From NCBI GenBank assembly GCA_022829145.1, contig CM040764.1, positions 8,727,144-8,791,143 of the forward strand: DNA of 64,000 nt, given 5' to 3'. This DNA comes from Albula goreensis (taxonomy: Eukaryota > Chordata > Actinopteri > Albuliformes > Albulidae). Within the stretch, counting starts at the first letter, position 1. The number at the start of each line of letters is the position of its first letter. The translations under genes were made by a program, and so were the position numbers. Positions 29,918 to 64,000 of this stretch are shown piece by piece. Below the pieces are notes generated by a model. The model did no database searches, was not told the DNA's origin, and saw only the letters and a program-made list of their open reading frames with translations.

Positions 29918-30023
29918 CAGCAGAGAGCCCCACTGAGACAGTCAGAAAACAGCTTGTGGAGCTGGGCCCAAGTGAGACGGACAGTGTACAAGTGTGACCA
30001 GCCCAGTGACTCTGAAAGACAAC

Positions 30024-30919
30024 ATGAGGACGCTGTTGCTGCCTGTGCTGCTGCTGCTGGCGCTCTGGACGGTGGTGGAAGCCCAGGGTGAGATGACCGC
30101 TGTCAAACTGTGCGGCCGGGAGTTCATCCGTGCTGTGGTCTACACCTGCGGCGGCTCCAGGTGGAGGAGGATGATGGAAGAGCGAGAGCTGAAAGGTAAG
30201 ACACCCTGACATCCGAGAGCAGTAACCTGAAGCCATATCTCTCCCATGGGGCCAACTAACCATTATGTGCACATCACTGCATAATAATACAGAACACATT
30301 ATGAACTGTAATGTAATGTAAATCAATTTTGAAATAGTGTAGCACTGTGCTTTCACCTATACACATGCCCTCAGCTAAAATATCCAATAGTGATTTATTT
30401 TTCCACTGAAAATGGGACCAGTCAATCATATTTGGTGTTGCACTATTTACAATCAAAATTTCCTGCTGTTTGAGAATCCGCAGATGTGTCTTGCTGGGTG
30501 AGATAAATTCCAAGGGTCTGTGGAAATGAACCCAGTTAATTATGCCAAAAAATCCAAAGCAAGGCACCAGTAAAGTAAAGCTTATACAATGATGTTTGGT
30601 GAGATTTCAAGACCTTGCCTAGTGTGGGGTTCCATGAAACCCCATGACTGGAGCTACAGTGAGATGTCAATTATTTACTTGTTTGGGTAAAAGCAGATAT
30701 TGTCACAAACAGTATAACACAACAGCATCACTAACATTAGTTGTCTCTGTACATCATGGCTGCACAGGAGTTGTGGACGCTGAGGAGCAGAATGCCCTGG
30801 ATCTCCTCGGACGTAACCTGGGGATAGACCGTAACCAGCGGGACTTGAACCAGATGCTGACAACTGTGTGCTGCCAGGTGGGCTGCCGAAAGAGTGAACT
30901 GGCTTTCCTATGTTCCTGA
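30024..30919 (+). CDS. insl5: Insulin-like peptide 5 / relaxin-3-type prohormone (2 exons)
   Basis: Exons 30024-30195 and 30768-30919, joined in phase 1 by a GT-AG intron, encode 107 residues ending at TGA. The start ATG at 30024 opens a hydrophobic signal peptide (about 1-20). B chain: C30 and C42 frame CGREFIRAVVYTC with the relaxin-family receptor motif R32-xxx-R36-xx-V39, followed by GGSRWRR. The A chain has the CC-x3-C-x8-C signature (C92, C93, C97, C106) and is preceded by RNQR at 79-82, a likely furin-type site. The C-peptide is short (about 33 residues). INSL5 acts as a secreted gut hormone through RXFP4 in mammals. The B chain alone resembles RLN3 at least as much as INSL5; the place between mier1 and dynlt5 favours insl5. 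Which fish paralogue (a/b) is unresolved. Confidence 0.88.
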
Positions 30920-30985
30920 GGATAACAGAAAGAGGTGCTGGAGAGCACTACCAACCCAAAACAGACTCTCTCTTCTCTTGACTGC

Positions 30986-30991
30986 AATAAA
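30986..30991 (+). terminator. insl5: insl5 polyadenylation signal
   Basis: AATAAA about 67 bp after the insl5 stop codon, in good position for a short 3' untranslated region. Confidence 0.7.
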
Positions 30992-31019
30992 TGTGTGCTA
31001 AACCATGGAATTAGGAATT

Positions 31020-32185
31020 GCCCGCAATAATTAGAGAAAACTACCCAATTCCAGTAATTCATTGCTTTGTGAATGAAAATGCTGACTTTATTTGCACTGT
31101 ACAGCGATTAAAAAATGAACAGTTTGAAAAAAGAAAAACAACAAAAATGTGTAAGGGAAACCTTCAGTCCAGCTGCTATGCTATATTCTTCCAAGCAATA
31201 AAAAACTTAAGCATTCAGTATTATATTCTGTTCAATGCTTACAATGAACATTTTTATAAAATCACTGATCGTCAAACATAACCACGATGATGCATGCGTT
31301 AAAAAGGATTTCCTAAATATGAATTTGGAAACCCAAAATATCAATTCTTAATACGAAGTGGTACAGCAGTTGGACTGAACGTGGCCCCTCCAATTCACAG
31401 TTTTAAGTCTTGTACCCTGCTTTTTGAGAGATACTCAATCCTATGGTTAAACCCCTCTCTCTGTCTTTCCCTCTCTACTATAAGAATACTTCTGGCCTTC
31501 TTGTGACAAAAGTCGCTCTGTATACTGACATCCAATGTGAATCTTTTAAATGACAAACAGCTGACGGTTCTTCTATTTTTCCTTTTTAAATGCATTTAGA
31601 AAAATGAAGAAAGTGTATATGCTTTTTGCTACTGTTGTCACAATTGTCTAATAAATATTGTTGCATATGCTGGAAAAGCAAAGAGGAAAATGTTTTTTCT
31701 ACACATCCCACTGGCTGTGTTTTTCATTTTCTCCAAATGTTAATGGGTGATGGCAGATATAGTCAAGTTACTATGACTATTAATCTTGTTTATTCTTAAA
31801 GAAAACCATATGGTCCACACACATAGCCTTTCAATAGTAACATTAAGAAAGAGAAAGGATAAATTCTAAATTATCACAGGACAGCAGTTTAGAGGGAATC
31901 AATAACAAGTGAACAGGGTAAGCATCACCTCTTTTTATGCTCATATTTCCATGGTTCAAACATATTAATTGGTTACATGTGACATCACTTCCTGTATCTG
32001 ATGCCATGTCTTATACAAAGGACTTACCTAACTTGGACTTCAGGGGTTCAGATTTTCCATGCTAGGGATTTGGGTGCCAGATGTACTGGGAGTATGAGAA
32101 AAGTTGCCCAGATCAAGCACATATCTCCCGCACAAAGATGTGACAATGGAGGACAGAGAACATGACGGCCAGGGGATGACATAAG
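31020..32185. other. Intergenic between insl5 and dynlt5 (convergent 3' ends)
   Basis: AT-rich; includes the 3' untranslated region of dynlt5 on the minus strand. No separate gene recognised. Confidence 0.5.
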
Positions 32186-34321
32186 TCACTCGAAGTACAC
32201 AGCGTAGACGCTGGCCACAGCGAACAGGGAGCTGTTTTTGAAAGTGTGCGAGGAGAAGGTGTCATTGACAGGGTCCCACAGGCATCTGCTGCCAATGCGC
32301 ATGTTCTGCTCGCTCAGCTGCCCGATGTTGATCTGCACAATGATCTTGTAGCGTGGAATCATCAGCTCCTTCACTCTGGCTTTTATCACCTGGAGCCATT
32401 CAAACACACCACATCTCAATCATGCTGAAGCAATGTGAACACCAGATAACCAACAAGAAAATGCTATCTTACATTCCCCGACTTGTGCTAGGGAAGAGAT
32501 CAACATAAGAGACTTCTCATTCAAATAATTTCATATTTGCAAAATTGTTCTGTACATGACTGAAGGTCTACAATTATACTCTAATTGGCCAGATGAAAAT
32601 TTTACGTTTTTCTCGGCAATAGTGAGTGAATTCTGTTTATTGTACACTCTCTATGTACTCTAAATTATTTCCTAATTTAAAGCATTATGTAGCTCAGTTT
32701 ACAACTACAGTCATAGTACTGTATTGATCTCTTTACTGAACTCCTGTTTTTACAGTAATATTGACAAAGACTCAGAACCATGTATCATGTACAGTATTTA
32801 TGAACTTAATATCTCATTCAATATCTCATTTTATTCTCTTGTGTAATGACTTACCGGCTTTACACTATACGGAGTATAATGTTACTGGCTATGCTCTTCA
32901 GGTTTTTGTGCATTCATACATATATAGAATGAAGGTGTACATTATGTTTTAACATATAATGCAGATACGTGTGTGTGTGGATGTGTATGTTCATGAGCTG
33001 TCATTTGTATGTATGTATGTGTGTAAATATGTGTCTGTCTCACCTCTGATATCGTCTTTGTCATCTGCCTGCACAGCTCTGCCTCATATTTCTCTTCCTG
33101 TAGGTAACTTGTCAGCACGTCCTTTAGAATATTGTTGACGGTGAGCACTGGGAAGCGTTTCACTGGACCTGGGTAAGGGTAGGCAGGCAGGAATAACAAG
33201 GGTATGTGTACGCCAATTGGTCTATCAAATGTGGGTAATTATCTGAAATGGCTATGTTTCATTAAAGAGAGGATCGCTTCTCTCTGACTTAAGTGAATAG
33301 AGCCGTTGTTTGTATTTCATAGTCCCACAGGAGAAATGAACATCCCGCCAAAATCATCTAATCATTTAGCATGTCATTTAGAAATTATCGTTTTCAATTC
33401 ACTCCGTTTGACTGGACTATTGCAGGGCCTCACCAAGCTGATAGGTATTCTCCATCTGAACGGCAGGCCGGGGGTTGTCATCATGGTGACCAGGCTCATC
33501 AATGTAGGACACGGTGCTAATGGAACTGCAGGGACAGGAGGTAGCAGACAGATGAGGGAATTACAATGTTGCATGCAGGGAGACGCTACGTTCCTTTACA
33601 GTCTAAAGGCTTTCCAAGAGCCTCTACTTTCCCTTCATTAATGAGGAGAACAGTCTGCAAGGAATGTCAGGCTTCACTCATCTACTGTACTTCCTGAGTC
33701 TGGATAATACTACAATAATCTAACAAAGAGGTTCTCTGCAAGGGATATGGAATACAGACAGAAAACTGTTCCATGAAGATTACTTTCACCAGGTGTTTTA
33801 GTACTGGGTTAGGACAAATGCTAACACCAACACTAGACCTTCTTAGATAAGACTGCACACCTCTACTCTAAAGCACGAAGGGAAAATATATGTTAGAAAG
33901 ACTGAATTTAACTAACTTTGTGCTTTAACTTTTACAGATTCAATTAATATTGGTGATTGTTGCTGAATATGAGGTAATCTGGAAAAAAGCAAACAATTGC
34001 ATTTTATTTTATGAGTCATCATACAAAAGGATTAATGTGAATTGAATACTGGCTAATGTGCCTGCAAAACTGACATATTTAAAGCTACTGAAGGAACCTC
34101 AAGAGGTTGAACCTTTACAATTTCAGCTGTTATTTACAGTGATAAAACACTGATTCTTTCCTTTTGGTGTAGAGTACCGCAAAGCAAGTGAGGGACAGAA
34201 ATACCCACTCCTTTGTCTTGCCAACAGTTTCCTTGGCTCTGACTTCATGGCTGCCAAGTGAAGAAACGCTGCCTCTCTTCTTCAACAGGCGAGCTGCCTT
34301 CTCTTTTGCCAAATCTGACAT
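32186..34321 (-). CDS. dynlt5: Dynein light chain Tctex-type 5 (Tctex1 domain protein 1), 4 coding exons
   Basis: Exons on the minus strand are 34321-34209, 33525-33434, 33168-33044 and 32389-32186. Phases match and give 177 residues. The start reads [19 protein letters not shown], then [10 protein letters not shown] and MENTYQLG, with YQLG joining [19 protein letters not shown]. The last exon starts [20 protein letters not shown] and ends [16 protein letters not shown]. This follows human DYNLT5 (TCTEX1D1) almost residue for residue, as remembered, including IGSRCLWDP. The Tctex1 fold occupies about residues 70-177. Family members are light chains of cytoplasmic or axonemal dynein; the exact role of DYNLT5 is less well defined. 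It lies head-to-tail downstream of sgip1 as in mammals. A non-coding 5' exon probably ends at 34854 (CACTG|GTAAGA). Confidence 0.93.
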
Positions 34322-34853
34322 CTTTCCCCGAGTCCTTACCAGTGGAGAGCGAGAGATAAAACGAATGAGCAGAGAAGAATATACCCATTCTTCAAGAATC
34401 TAGCAGTAGGCCCTGTATGTTGAATAATGTAAATATCCTATGGATACTGGGATCCACACAATATAGTGCGGCTCCTATTACATCATTATTCATTATTATG
34501 TAAATGTTACCAGACTTGAATGAATAATATCATATCCGTATGCATACATACACATTTATCATTTTTGAGTCTGCGTATATTTTGTACAGTAAAGATTACG
34601 TTATCAGGCAAACTGACAATTGAAAAGTAACCGGTAGGCAGCAATTCATTCCTCTTTCTTCTTCGTTTCTCCATTCTATCAAATCACAAATATGCATGCT
34701 GGCAAGCAACCGTGCACTAACAGAAGATATATCTACATTGCCGGACAGTCAAAGATAGAGAGGCGTAAACTTTAAAAAGTAAAACAGCTAACAGAAGTTG
34801 ATAACTTATTAAGAGAGAACATTTAATATGTTTCAAGAATCGTCCTGTCTTAC

Positions 34854-34990
34854 CAGTGTGTACACAGCAAACCGGAAGTATGTGAGCCAGTGCGTTGTGT
34901 TGTCCTGACAACGCGGGTGACACCTCCTCCCCCTTGACAAGAATGTAATACTCGCCGCCTTTTCTTCTACGCCAATGAAATCTTACAAGA
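34854..34990 (-). promoter_or_regulatory. dynlt5: dynlt5 5' exon and promoter with X-box-like palindrome
   Basis: A consensus donor at 34853-34852 suggests a non-coding first exon. Just upstream on the minus strand are an ETS-type CCGGAAGT (34872-34879, plus-strand reading), the palindrome gttgtcctgacaac (34899-34912) and a CCAAT box (about 34972-34976). The palindrome resembles the RFX X-box GTTGCCATGGCAAC with one symmetrical mismatch per half-site, which would suit a dynein-associated gene expressed in ciliated cells. This is inference from motifs only. Confidence 0.4.
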
Positions 34991-35399
34991 ACCACTGCTG
35001 CTTCTTCCTTGCCATGTCATCTCAGTATCAAGGCATCAGAAAAATATTGTTATATTAAGCGTCATTTTTTATGTGGCACCTGCCTTGACTTTGCGTCGCC
35101 GTTACGCCCAGTTGGAAACCTGCTATTACACACGTGGAATAATTATCATTCTTGTTTCGGGTCACTGAAACGCTGAATTTGATGGAAAAATAAATTATTT
35201 GCAAAAGCGTTTTGAGCGCAGCAGAATCCATTGGGACCATTGAGAGCTGAAGATGCCACAATCGTCTATGTTCAGAATGTATTCTCATGTCACAGGAGCA
35301 TATTGTTAAGCTGCTATTTTTTTTTTTTTTTGCTAAACTTGCTTTATGTTCAGCACTTTTATTTAGACTAACTAGACATAATTAATCAATAGACTAGAG

Positions 35400-38300
35400 A
35401 AAAAAAAAAACTAAGATGGAATGTGTTGACTTTCCTCACTTTATTTCCAAGAAAACTTACATGAATGGACATCTTAAACAGGTATTACACCATAGTCATT
35501 CTTATATACTAAGTATATAAGTTCATATACTTTTGAAGTCATTAGATGGGAATTTTTTTCCAAGGTACATTTACATTAAATGATTGCATATTCAGTATCC
35601 TGTGCAATGGATAGGATGTAGACACAACTAAATATAACATTTATATAAAAAAGGAAGGTTCCATAAATATTTACAGAGAAGGTATGATGATCATACATTT
35701 AGACTAAACTATAAGGCAGATCATATTCATACAGAAAACTTTTCTTAGATCCTTCACACATTCTTAAACAGCAGCCAAATCACAGAAGTGGTGCAAATCA
35801 TAAATGAGAACTGTAAATTGTGTACTTCAGGAAATGGTCACCATTGGTTACCAGCAAGGCTTTTAAACGAAGCAAAAGCACACATAAGTTACCAGATATT
35901 CTATTGCAACAAACAAGACAGTTTTACAGGTAGCTGAATTCTGCCAGATATGAACAAATACAAGCATATAAAGCCATTAGATTAAAAATAATAATAATAA
36001 TAAAAAAAACATACTGTCACCTCCAGAAGTACTGACACCCTTGCTAAAGATGAGTTGACAGGATTGCATGATTAACAAAAAAAAAAAAAAAAACTATTGG
36101 TTTTCTACAGTCTGTCCACCGAAACTACAGTCCTGTTCTTATTTAAATGCCTGTGCTGTGGAAAACATTTTCTGTACCTGTAGGATGCACGATGGCAGCA
36201 GGACGATAGTTATAGGCTACTTTGCACTTTCAGAAGTTCAATACCATCCACTAAATTAGTCAACCATGTAACTCATTCTTGGCCCAAGTAAAGATATATC
36301 AATTTCATTAACAGCCAAGAGGGACATAGAGACACTTTCAAATGCAAGACACTGAATTTGAGGCTTGAAAAGTATACTAAGTCAATTATCTAGATGTGTG
36401 ATTCTTACAGTAGCTTTATTCAATTTGACCAAAACTAATTTACTAAATAGTAAACAAAGGGCGCCTATAATGCAAGTCATAAAATACTATCGAAGATAAA
36501 TCGTGCATGACCATTTAGCTCATCTTTATCAAGAGTGTACCAATAATTCTGAAGGTGACTGTAGTTGTTTAAAATTAAAGAAAACATTGTTGGACTGGTG
36601 CAAACCACAGTATCAAACAGAATCATCTGTTCATTTGGTACAGACAGACAACACATTGAGGCCAAGTTCACATCTGAAAAACTGGGGAAATGACTCACCT
36701 TTTAACACAGTACAAAGTTACCCATTGTAATATTTATGCTTACTGATTCATAAAGCACAAAAGTAAGGTTATTAGTTTACCAGAGTAGCACAGTGAAAAA
36801 TGTCAGATCACAACCTGTGAAACTAGATAAAGAGCAGCAGGTCTAAGAAAACAGACAATTCAACATTGACAAAACAACAGGAAATATAACCAATAACTTA
36901 CAGAACTTTACATATTAAATATTACCTGAATAATAACAGAAATTAACAGAAGCACTGGTTCCCTGTTATTGTTCAAGAATATGTGAGCAGCTGAAAAAAG
37001 GAAAGTCCCGTTTTTAAAAAGATAATCTAAAACAAAAAAAGACAATGACTTCATTGCAGTATGATATTTGGCTGCTGTATATTTCATTTTTGGCCTGCAA
37101 AATCATACTGACACTTTGTCCAAGTTGCAGCATGTGGCAAAGATTCAGTGCACCATGGCAGAAAGGAGAATTCCAGAAAAATTTGTTGTGGACACGACCA
37201 GATAAGGTTGTTTTGAAGAAGAGTATTTCATTTCGGCCAAGGATATACATTTGTTCTCCACCGAGGCATATTATTTACATTTGGTTAAGATATTTAGTTT
37301 CTAACAATAAATAGAATTAAAATGTCCATTTTACCGATACCAGCTGCCTCCACTTCATGATAGTGTTTAAGGTTAAATCTGGCCCAACTCAGTCACCTCT
37401 GAGTCACTATGAACTGATATCAACCACCTGATGCAGAAAGCATGAGGCCAGGTTGATCACTATAGAGCTAATTTAGGTTCAGAAGAGACAGTTTTGGATG
37501 AAAACAGCCTTTAACAGTCCAATTTTTGTCAGAGCTGAGATTGAAATAATCTTTTAGGAAGGTCAGGACTAAGCCAGCTCATAATTCAAGTATCATCATG
37601 AAATCTTTGAAGCTTGAGAAAGTAGCTTTGTCCCATGTCCTTGGTATAGATAGACTGACATATGACCACAGAGGTGACTGACACAAAGCTGCTTTTTTTC
37701 CACACCATACAACTTTAGAAAAATGGCATCATTTATATCACAACTATCATGTAGTTTCAGAAAATATGCAATTTACAACAAGTTTATTTAAAAAAATGAT
37801 ATACAGTTACACATTAATACGTTTTGGGCATTTTGTGAATTCTTTAGAGAAATTATTTTTCTTTGCAATGCATTAGAAAGGGGCAGAAAAAAATAATTAT
37901 CCAAAGATTCCTAGAGAGAAAACTGTTTGTTTGTTCTTACTGTTATGCTAAAGGTCATATTTGCCATGTTTTACATTGTTGCAAATGTATGACTACATTA
38001 TGCCTTAAAACACTATTTTCAATGTTCAATAGCACACATGGGTCATAAGTTAAAGGACATTTTTGTGAGTGAAACAATGTTTTTGAAGAATTCCTTTACA
38101 AAAAACCTCTTATGTTGACTGAGTAGTCGTCCTTGAGTGGTAAACAATTAAAAACAAATGTTAGTTTTATCTTAAGAAAACTATTTTGGTGACTTCAGCC
38201 ATCACCAAACTGTATTGAGCCCAGTGCATATGATAAGGAATCTTAAACAAAATGGCTAATCAGAATGACATGTTAAACGATTATGTTAGATTATTCTTAT

Positions 38301-40017
38301 TCTTGGTTGAATCATGTTTGTTATTTTTTGTGTAATCTCAGAATGCATGGAGTACATATAGTCAACACATTTTCAATCCTAAACAAAAGTTTATAATATA
38401 AAATACTTTGTCTGGAGTTAACACAGAGCACTTAAAATATATCGGCCATCTCTCTGACATCATTCCTCATTTTCCGATCTTGAAGAGACTGGTACTATAC
38501 GCAAAAAAAAAAAAAAAAAACATGGATTCAATCTTCGGTTTTATTCAGACTCATGCTGGAAAGGTATATAAATAAAATATAAATAAAATGCTGTGCAGAA
38601 GTCTAGACCATAGATGTTGAGGTTATGTTGAAGCTAAAAAGTTAAAAGCTGACAAATTCATGTTTTTATAGATACAACTCTGAATAACACAGCTTTCATC
38701 AAGCACAAAGCATCCAGGATTCTCACCCATCACCCACACCATATAGCTATAGCTCAAAACCTCTGTTCCACAGAATTAAAAAATAATATCTGAAATGAAT
38801 TTAAAAAGTATACCTTAGCATTTCACTGTACAGAGGTTACAAACATACACAGATAACAAAAAAGAATTAAAATATAACTCTAGGGATTCTGATAAACTTT
38901 ACCATTCAAATTCTAGTCATATACATAGTCACATTTTTACAACAATCAGTATTATCAATAAATAAAAAATATAGTGCTGTAATGTCTACGACTGCTGTCT
39001 GAAGAACAACAAAAAAAATGCTATCTGACAATACGCAGAAACACCAAACGCCCTTTATGATATCGAGTAACAATTTTAAATTACACTTTTTACATTTTTT
39101 AAGGGAAAATATTTTTTTTAAATATTGCAACTAGTAAACAATAAAATCACTGAAATACTCTATTATTCTTGTGAGGAGGGAAAAAAAAGCTAAATAAGCA
39201 CTAAGACAGACCACCAAAGTGTTCTATCTCAGAGACCTCACCTTGTTTTTAAGATGTTCTGGGTTTTATAAAGAAGAATGGCGACTAACATCAATCGACA
39301 CAATGTGCACTAGCAACAGCCCCTGAATAACCCGTATGATTGGAGTTTTCTTAAGACAGGTGGGGAGCTATTAACAAAGAAAGAAAGCATTTTTTTGCAG
39401 ACAATAATTAGGGATTGGGTACACGTGTTTCTTTCCTTGTCTGTAACAATGTTTTTTTTATGTCTGAAGCACACTATTGGTCTGTTTAATGAAGGTATTT
39501 CTTCCTGGCAGCTACATATCCACTGCTGGACCTACGAAGCTGTCTCCAACATATTCCGATTGGCTGTCTCCATCATTGAGGCAGCCATTGACATGATCCG
39601 CCACCTCCTCAAAATTACACCTATGGCTGAGCCGTATTTGAGGGTCAAAGAAAAAAGTGTGAATGTAGAGGATGGGTCAGCTGCCAGCTGTAAGGAAAAT
39701 ATTGTGCAGTCCTGCACACTTAAAGGACAGCAACCCCAAAAGACATCTGATCACCACAACACAATACGTTCCTGAAAAGAATGCATATTACGGACACGGT
39801 AAACGTACACCTACTGTCGACAATTCTCTGAAGTAAGTAATATAACACTGTTGGACGGGTCACCTCGTATTCCATTCGGACCATGAAAAGTTGAAAGTTT
39901 TTCTTGTTTTTTTTCTTTTTGGGGTGTGTATCTGTTGGCTCGTTTTTAAACAAATGTCCTCTTTCATTAGTTCCCATCACATCCAATGATATAATTTTGA
40001 CTGTGTTGTTCTGTTGG
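35400..40017 (-). other. sgip1: sgip1 3' untranslated region and/or intergenic DNA
   Basis: No coding exon is visible between the sgip1 stop codon and the dynlt5 promoter region. Minus-strand AATAAA hexamers are seen near 38538, 37788, 36414 and 35440, so the 3' untranslated region could be anything from 1.5 to 4.6 kb. An A run on the plus strand (about 38502-38520) lies inside. Confidence 0.4.
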
Positions 40018-62873
<22,856 letters not shown>

Positions 62874-62984
62874 CTGAGAAAGGAGAGCAGAGAGACTGAA
62901 CCATGGTCCACCCTCAGGTGCTCCACATATACAGTCACACAAAAGCTTGGGTGGATTCTGCCCATAAACATTTAGCAAATCAAA

Positions 62985-63255
62985 ATGTGCCCCCAACTTC
63001 AAACTGAAAATGAGCACGATTTCACAACAGCTGCAACCAGGCCACTCCCACTGCCACGCCGCCTTTTAGCCAATCGTTATGAATGGAAAAACACACCTTC
63101 ATAAATACACACACTTGACCTCCACGCCAAATTTCAGCCTCCTAGGGCAAAAACTGTGACCGCCAAAGCATGGGGACATTTTTGTGGACCGACCGATTGA
63201 CCAACCAACCAACCGACAGAGTGAGCTACAGAGCTGCTGGTCACAGCTAATTAAG
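62985..63255. repeat. Probable interspersed repeat with (ACCA)-type core
   Basis: Includes gaccgaccgattgaccaacc followed by aaccgacagagtgagctaca and gagctgctggtcacagctaa. I recall this phrase as recurrent in fish genomic sequence, but I cannot assign it to a named family. Confidence 0.4.
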
Positions 63256-64000
63256 GACCAGATTCAGCCAAACACAGTTTCATAATGGACATATGCAATT
63301 CAACCAAAACAGACTTTACATCACAAACTACATTACAATACAGATTCATTTTTAACTGTACAGGAAATACATATTCACAAAGTCATCATAAAGCATTTAT
63401 AGACTCTTCAGTACCAGAGCATTACACTTTTATAAATAATTCATGCGTATGATCTTCCTTTTTTGACTTTATGACAAGTGATATCATGTGTTGTTAGAAG
63501 AGCATTTTAGTTTGTTGATGTCCCTCATAAAGATTGCCTTCAGCTTAATGATATGTAATGTTTAACACATCATGATGTCAGTGTTATATATGCTTCATGA
63601 CGGTTTCTCCAGAGAAAAATGCCATTTATTTTTAGTGAATTATACAAGTGATCTATTCTGCAGCATCACTGACTTGAGAATCGCTGTGGTGAAAAATAAC
63701 GCCATAAAATAGGATGTCAGATGACAGGAAGGTCCTTAAAAATCACACTATAATTCAGTCAAACTAATCTTATAAGAGAGCATCCTGAAGACTATCAGGA
63801 AAATGATGAAACAGGCCATTCATTTGCTGAGCAATAATTCCTGTCACCTCTTCTACCAGTCCCATGGCTTTCCATGTCTAGTTACCAGGCAAACAGAAAG
63901 ACCACTTCCCACTGTCTTACCATGTATTTCCAACGGTGCAGTTCAACAGTGACTCTGAACACAGGCACTGAGCATGCTCAGCATGACTCATCCATGTTGT
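63256..64000. other. sgip1: sgip1 upstream intron, nothing recognised
   Basis: No exon candidate encoding the expected MMEG start was found up to the window edge. This is presumably part of the long first intron of sgip1. Confidence 0.5.

Noticed and set aside
29994..30023. An earlier in-frame start for the insl5 precursor at 29994.
   Set aside because: That codon is GTG. The ATG at 30024 directly precedes a good signal peptide.
39395..39775. A 126-codon plus-strand open frame.
   Set aside because: No recognisable domain or codon pattern. It lies in the presumed 3' untranslated region of sgip1, in antisense.

Overview
This window looks like teleost fish nuclear DNA. The protein-coding genes have introns and are vertebrate homologues. 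The intergenic DNA carries L2-type LINE fragments, tRNA-derived SINE heads, hAT-type MITEs, microsatellites and minisatellites typical of fish. I cannot name the species. There is one 500-base assembly gap (13406-13905).

Layout. Positions 1-20.9 kb hold no intact gene that I can find. This part contains a hAT-like element at the left edge, two L2-type LINE pieces, a 157-bp MITE with a perfect 8-bp target duplication, and five different minisatellite families packed into 8.3-17.8 kb. Two of those arrays form the outer ends of a large diverged inverted repeat whose arms flank the gap. A broken AADAC/NCEH1-like exon lies at 18.4-18.75 kb. Four genes follow: mier1 (minus, 21.0-28.05 kb), an insl5/relaxin-3-like peptide gene (plus, 30.0-30.9 kb), dynlt5/tctex1d1 (minus, 32.2-34.3 kb) and sgip1 (minus, 40.0 kb to beyond the right-hand zone, first coding exon not in the window). 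As I recall the human 1p31 map, the order and relative orientation match SGIP1-DYNLT5-INSL5-(DNAI4)-MIER1, except that no DNAI4/WDR78 sequence is seen between insl5 and mier1.

Roles. The genes are not an operon and have unrelated functions: MIER1 is an ELM2/SANT corepressor that recruits HDACs, INSL5 a relaxin-family hormone, DYNLT5 a Tctex-type dynein light chain, and SGIP1 a neuronal endocytic adaptor with a mu-homology domain. They stay together as an old vertebrate synteny block.

Most notable observations: (1) paired, oppositely oriented minisatellite arrays whose monomers carry a near-consensus CTCF core motif, arranged convergently around the gap; (2) an AT-AC (U12-type) intron in sgip1, with donor, branch site and acceptor all visible; (3) a GC-AG intron in mier1; (4) two successive 12-nt microexons in sgip1; (5) apparent +1 indels in C/G homopolymers of the sgip1 proline-rich exons, more likely sequence error than gene decay.

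All exon coordinates were derived by hand from splice signals, phase and remembered vertebrate protein sequences. No alignment was run.
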